From NCBI GenBank assembly GCA_027037155.1, contig JALWBK010000174.1, forward strand, positions 1 through 8,546: a stretch of DNA of 8,546 bases, read 5' to 3'. The stretch comes from a bacterium (lineage in GTDB: Bacteria > Thermosulfidibacterota > Thermosulfidibacteria > Thermosulfidibacterales > Thermosulfidibacteraceae). Made by a program: the position numbers and the translations under genes. Every line of letters starts with the position of its first letter. Within the stretch, counting starts at the first letter, position 1. Below the pieces are notes generated by a model. The model did no database searches and had not been told where the DNA came from. It saw only the letters and a program-made list of their open reading frames with translations. This document shows, piece after piece, positions 5,615 through 8,546 of the stretch.

Positions 5615-6187
5615 ATGGAGTTGAGAGAAGCTATTCTTAAAAGAAGAAGCGTTAGAAGGTATAAGTCCAATCCTGTACCCAAAGAGGTCATAGAAGACGT
5701 AATGAATCATGCTATATGGGCCCCTTCAGGTATGAACAGGCAGAACTGGTATTTCATAGTTGCCACTGGAGAGTGGCGTGATAAGGTGGTTGATATCTGC
5801 AAGAGGGCTTACGAGGAGTACATTGGGAAGAAGGTAGAGAAGGTGTTTAAGCATAAACCGAAGGTAGTGGAGGAGACCAAGAGCTTTTTTGCCACCCTTG
5901 GGGGAGCTCCTGTAGTCATATTGGCCTTTGCAGAGCCTGGTCCCGAGAGTGAAAAGACGGATATACAGAGTGTCGCTGCCGCTATTCAGAATCTGTTGCT
6001 TTTGGCTTATGAGAAGGGGCTTGGTACCTGCTGGATGACCGGTCCCATAAGCCACGCCGAGGAGTTCAAGAAGCTGTTTGGCGTTGAGGACAAGAACTTC
6101 GTAGCGCTAATCACCCTTGGTTATCCTGATGAAGAACCGAAGGCTCCTCCGAGAAGGCCCGGAAAAGTGAGATATGAGGGATTCTAA
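5615..6187 (+). CDS. Nitroreductase-family FMN oxidoreductase
   Basis: This 190-residue protein belongs to the nitroreductase fold, homodimeric cytoplasmic enzymes that use FMN and NAD(P)H to reduce quinones, nitro groups or other acceptors. Visible landmarks are the N-terminal LKRRSVRRY (residues 8-16, FMN phosphate contact), WAPSGMNRQNWYF (35-47, flavin binding), the helix DIQSVAAAIQNLLLLAYEKGLGTCWMTG (about 116-143) and the C-terminal ALITLGYPDE (164-173). Length and motif order are normal for short family members, and nothing appears missing. The ribosome site GGGGGAG lies 7 bases upstream of the ATG, overlapping the end of the preceding gene. Its last 14 bases overlap the next gene. The physiological substrate cannot be read from sequence; its position suggests redox chemistry connected with the downstream sulfur gene, but that is inference. 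Confidence 0.9.
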   Translation: MELREAILKRRSVRRYKSNPVPKEVIEDVMNHAIWAPSGMNRQNWYFIVATGEWRDKVVDICKRAYEEYIGKKVEKVFKHKPKVVEETKSFFATLGGAPVVILAFAEPGPESEKTDIQSVAAAIQNLLLLAYEKGLGTCWMTGPISHAEEFKKLFGVEDKNFVALITLGYPDEEPKAPPRRPGKVRYEGF

Positions 6188-7439
6188 GGTATTTGCGTTC
6201 CTCTTTTTGTTTTTTGTGCTTTGGCATCAGGGGGTATTGGGGAAGTCCTGTGCCATTGACTTGCCTGGACTTACGCCTTCCGATCTTGGCAATCCCCGTC
6301 TCTTCACCCTTCAGCAGATTAGAAAGGTAAAGGCAGAGGTTGAAAGTTGCAGGCGCTATGTGGCGTCTCAGGTTTCACGGCTTGAGAGCCGTTATGGTGC
6401 TTTGGGAGATGTATTGAGATCCCTTGCTCAGATGGAAGATGTTGGTTCTATCTCTTCTCAAGTGTCTGCTTTGAAAAAAAGGCGTAGTGAGGTTTTACAG
6501 AACGCAGTTAAGCAGCTCTCATCCCAGCGTGTAACTATGATATACGCCGTTGTTGTTGATCTACCTCTTTCTTACGTTTCGCAGATGAAAGGGATAGCGA
6601 GGACATTGCTTTTGAATAGGGCAGCCTACGAGGGCAAGACTTTGCGTGAAAGATACGACGATAGGGGTATCTTTGGTGATTTCTACGCCCGGGCTAACAT
6701 CCTTAAAGATATCTATGAGAATCGCCAGTTTTACTACGGTCGGGTTCAGTTGGTTTATGCTGCTTTGGTTAGGGTATATCCTTTTGCTCAGGGCAGACTG
6801 CAAAGAAGCTACAATGTGAAAAACGTAGTGGCTGATCTGGCCGATGCGTCGCAGGTTGGGAAGTTGGTGGCTTTTTTGCGGGAGGTTGTGAATCCCGATC
6901 TCGCAGATACCATTGTGTCCGATATGATGGATGCTGTGTCACTGTGGAAGGGTAGGGTGGAAGAGGAAAACAGGAGGGCCTTTTCAAGCATGAAGAATGT
7001 GGTGAGTAATCTTGAAAAGCTGCTTTCTGATTTGGATGCACGTATCTCGCTGTTGGTGCAAGAGCTGACCCAGAAGAGAAAAAGGCTTAGAGCCCTTTAT
7101 AAAAAGATTGGCTTTTCTTGCCAGAAGGCTTTACCGGAAGACTGTATGGAGGAAGCCAAGGGATTTGTATCCTCTCAAAGGCGTGCAATTGCTTCTAAGG
7201 TAAAGGCGATAGTGTCCAAAAGGCTTGAAAGTGCCATTTTGGAGGTTGGATCTTTGCAAGAGTTGAGTGGGGTAATAGCTACCTGGTTTGCCAAGGTCAG
7301 GGCGAGGTACGCAAAAGGTGTGCCGGTGGTTGACGGAAGCAGGGTTGTTTTGAAGCCCTCGGTGGTTTATGCTTACCCCTATCGTGATGAGAAAGGCACC
7401 TTAAAGTGTTTGGTGGTGGTTGGATTTAGAGCTGAGTAG
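6174..7439 (+). CDS. Exported hypothetical protein, 421 residues, helical
   Basis: I do not recognise the family. A signal peptide is clear: MRDSK, then a hydrophobic stretch (about residues 6-22), with probable cleavage after VLG near residue 23, so the protein is periplasmic or secreted. There is no lipobox of normal form before Cys26. The mature part is almost entirely helical, with coiled-coil-like heptads around 45-120 and 255-315, a pair of close cysteines (Cys316, Cys324) that could form a disulfide, lone cysteines at 26, 59 and 412, and a possible beta-rich C-terminal end (VVLKPSVVYAYPYRD, KCLVVVGF). The ATG at 6174 overlaps the nitroreductase gene by 14 bases, and the stop is 12 bases before the next gene, placing it firmly within the operon. 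An exported protein among cytoplasmic metabolic enzymes is unexpected. Confidence 0.8.
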   Translation: MRDSKVFAFLFLFFVLWHQGVLGKSCAIDLPGLTPSDLGNPRLFTLQQIRKVKAEVESCRRYVASQVSRLESRYGALGDVLRSLAQMEDVGSISSQVSALKKRRSEVLQNAVKQLSSQRVTMIYAVVVDLPLSYVSQMKGIARTLLLNRAAYEGKTLRERYDDRGIFGDFYARANILKDIYENRQFYYGRVQLVYAALVRVYPFAQGRLQRSYNVKNVVADLADASQVGKLVAFLREVVNPDLADTIVSDMMDAVSLWKGRVEEENRRAFSSMKNVVSNLEKLLSDLDARISLLVQELTQKRKRLRALYKKIGFSCQKALPEDCMEEAKGFVSSQRRAIASKVKAIVSKRLESAILEVGSLQELSGVIATWFAKVRARYAKGVPVVDGSRVVLKPSVVYAYPYRDEKGTLKCLVVVGFRAE

Positions 7440-7451
7440 GAGGGAGTTTGA

Positions 7452-8546
7452 ATGGCTCATGTGGTTGAGAAGAGCATAGAGGAGATAAACGAGAAGATAA
7501 AGAAGGGAAAGGTTGTGGTTGTTACCGCCGAGGAGATGATAGGGATTGTTGAGGAGTACGGTCCCGAAGAGGCTGCGAGAAGGGTGGATGTGGTTACCAC
7601 CGGTACCTTTGCTCCTATGTGTTCTTCGGGTGCTTTTCTTAATGTGGGTCATCCCAAGCCAAGGATCAAGATGTGCGAGGCATACCTGAACGGTGTGCCG
7701 GCTTATGCTGGGCTTGCCGCTGTGGATCTATACATAGGTGCCACCGCTTTGCCTAAAGACGATCCGAGAAATGCCGTGTATCCAGGGCAGTTCAGGTATG
7801 GTGGTGGTCATGTGATAGAGGATCTGATAGCGGGAAGAGATGTGGTGTTGAGGGCCTTTGGATACGGCACCGACTGCTATCCCAGGAGAGAGGTTGAGAC
7901 CTACATAAACATAAATACCATCAACGAGGCCTTTCTTTTCAACCCGAGAAACTGCTATCAAAACTACAACTGTGCCGTTAACACCTCCAAACGCATGATT
8001 TACACCTATATGGGCGTGCTCAAGCCCAATATGGGAAACGCTACCTATTGTAGCGCTGGTCAGCTCTCCCCATTGTTGAACGACCCTTACTTTAAAACTA
8101 TAGGTATAGGAACCAGGATCTTCCTCGGTGGAGGTGTCGGTTACGTGGTATCCCATGGGACCCAGCATACCACTAATGTTCCCAGGGGTAAGAAGGGTGT
8201 GGTTAAGGTGCCTGCAGGAACATTGGCGGTTACCGGTGATATGAAGAATATGAACACAAGGTACGTGCGGGGAGTAAGTATATTAGGTTACGGGGTGAGC
8301 CTTGCCGTTGGCATAGGAATTCCCATACCGGTGCTCAACGAGGAGATAGCCTGGCACACCTCTGTTAAAGACGAGGAGATATGGACACAGGTGGTGGACT
8401 ATAGCCATGACTATCCCTACGGGGAATCCAGGGTGCTGGCGGAGGTGAACTACGCCCAATTGAGAAGCGGTGAGATAGAGATCGCTGGCAAGAAGATTCC
8501 CACTGCTCCCCTGTCCAGTTACTACATGGCTCGGGAGATTGCCCAG
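7452..8546 (+). CDS. DUF39 homocysteine-biosynthesis protein (L-aspartate semialdehyde sulfurtransferase type), first 365 codons
   Basis: The reading frame is open from ATG 7452 through the last base and continues past the window. It is a close match to the HcyBio/DUF39 family, which in methanogens and several anaerobic bacteria converts aspartate semialdehyde and sulfide-derived sulfur to homocysteine, bypassing O-acyl-homoserine. Family strings seen: VVTAEEMIGIVEEYG (about 23-37), VVTTGTFAPMCSSGAF (47-62), LNGVPAYAGLAAVDLYIGAT (79-98), FRYGGGHVIEDL (114-125), YGTDCYPRRE (138-147), FNPRN, YCSAGQLSPLLNDPY, GTRIFLGGG, VSLAVGIGIPIPVLNEEI and ELRSG-like LRSGEI near the end. Cys57 and Cys142 match the two conserved cysteines implicated in sulfur transfer in this family. 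The ribosome site AGGAGGGAG (7438-7446) overlaps the previous stop. C-terminal NIL/CBS/ferredoxin-like parts, if present, lie outside the window. Confidence 0.92.
   Translation, partial: MAHVVEKSIEEINEKIKKGKVVVVTAEEMIGIVEEYGPEEAARRVDVVTTGTFAPMCSSGAFLNVGHPKPRIKMCEAYLNGVPAYAGLAAVDLYIGATALPKDDPRNAVYPGQFRYGGGHVIEDLIAGRDVVLRAFGYGTDCYPRREVETYININTINEAFLFNPRNCYQNYNCAVNTSKRMIYTYMGVLKPNMGNATYCSAGQLSPLLNDPYFKTIGIGTRIFLGGGVGYVVSHGTQHTTNVPRGKKGVVKVPAGTLAVTGDMKNMNTRYVRGVSILGYGVSLAVGIGIPIPVLNEEIAWHTSVKDEEIWTQVVDYSHDYPYGESRVLAEVNYAQLRSGEIEIAGKKIPTAPLSSYYMAREIAQ

Noticed and set aside
7728..8168. 146-codon minus-strand open frame
   Set aside because: It lies entirely within the strongly conserved DUF39 gene on the other strand, has no ribosome site I can see and no recognisable protein features.

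Overview
The window looks like chromosomal DNA from a free-living Gram-negative bacterium. An outer-membrane TolC-type channel and a periplasmic adaptor show the double membrane. Codon use is rich in AGG/AGA (Arg), GAG, AAG and ATA, G+C is intermediate, and there is a DUF39 homocysteine-biosynthesis gene. These lean towards a thermophilic or anaerobic lineage (Aquificota, Thermodesulfobacteriota or similar), but the lineage is an inference and I cannot name the species. Genes are packed tightly, with many overlaps of 8-14 nt. I see no insertion sequence, phage gene, CRISPR array or rRNA.

Layout, left to right. (1) 1-277, minus: start of a monomeric-type NADP isocitrate dehydrogenase gene, cut by the window edge. 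(2) 373-491, plus: a strong sigma70-type promoter driving initiator tRNA-fMet(CAT) with encoded CCA. (3) 497-772, minus: a small hypothetical gene converging on the tRNA. (4) 881-3892, plus: a TetR regulator, TolC-family channel and EmrA/HlyD-family adaptor, overlapping end to start and closed by a hairpin terminator. No inner-membrane pump gene is in this unit. (5) 5187-3882, minus: a single-motif UPF0016/GDT1 cation transporter half, then a COG0701-type permease encoded as two adjacent half-genes. (6) 5196-5241: back-to-back promoters whose -10 boxes each lie 8 nt from a start codon, suggesting leaderless mRNAs in both directions. (7) 5250-8546, plus: an unknown 120-aa protein, a nitroreductase-family flavoprotein, an unknown 421-aa exported protein and the first 365 codons of a DUF39 homocysteine-biosynthesis (aspartate-semialdehyde sulfurtransferase-type) protein.

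How they may work together. The TolC and EmrA-like proteins would form the outer two parts of a drug or solute efflux pump under TetR control, borrowing an EmrB-like or other pump from elsewhere. The minus-strand operon is a set of small membrane proteins that probably assemble from half-units: a GDT1 homodimer and a permease heterodimer. The right-hand operon ends in sulfur assimilation into homocysteine; the roles of its two unknown members and of the nitroreductase are not clear from sequence.

Most worth a second look are the permease split by one in-frame TAA into two mutually similar halves, the stem-loop holding its start region, the mirrored leaderless-type promoters, the pump operon without a pump, and an acidic calcium-loop-like motif in the predicted surface loop of the TolC protein.
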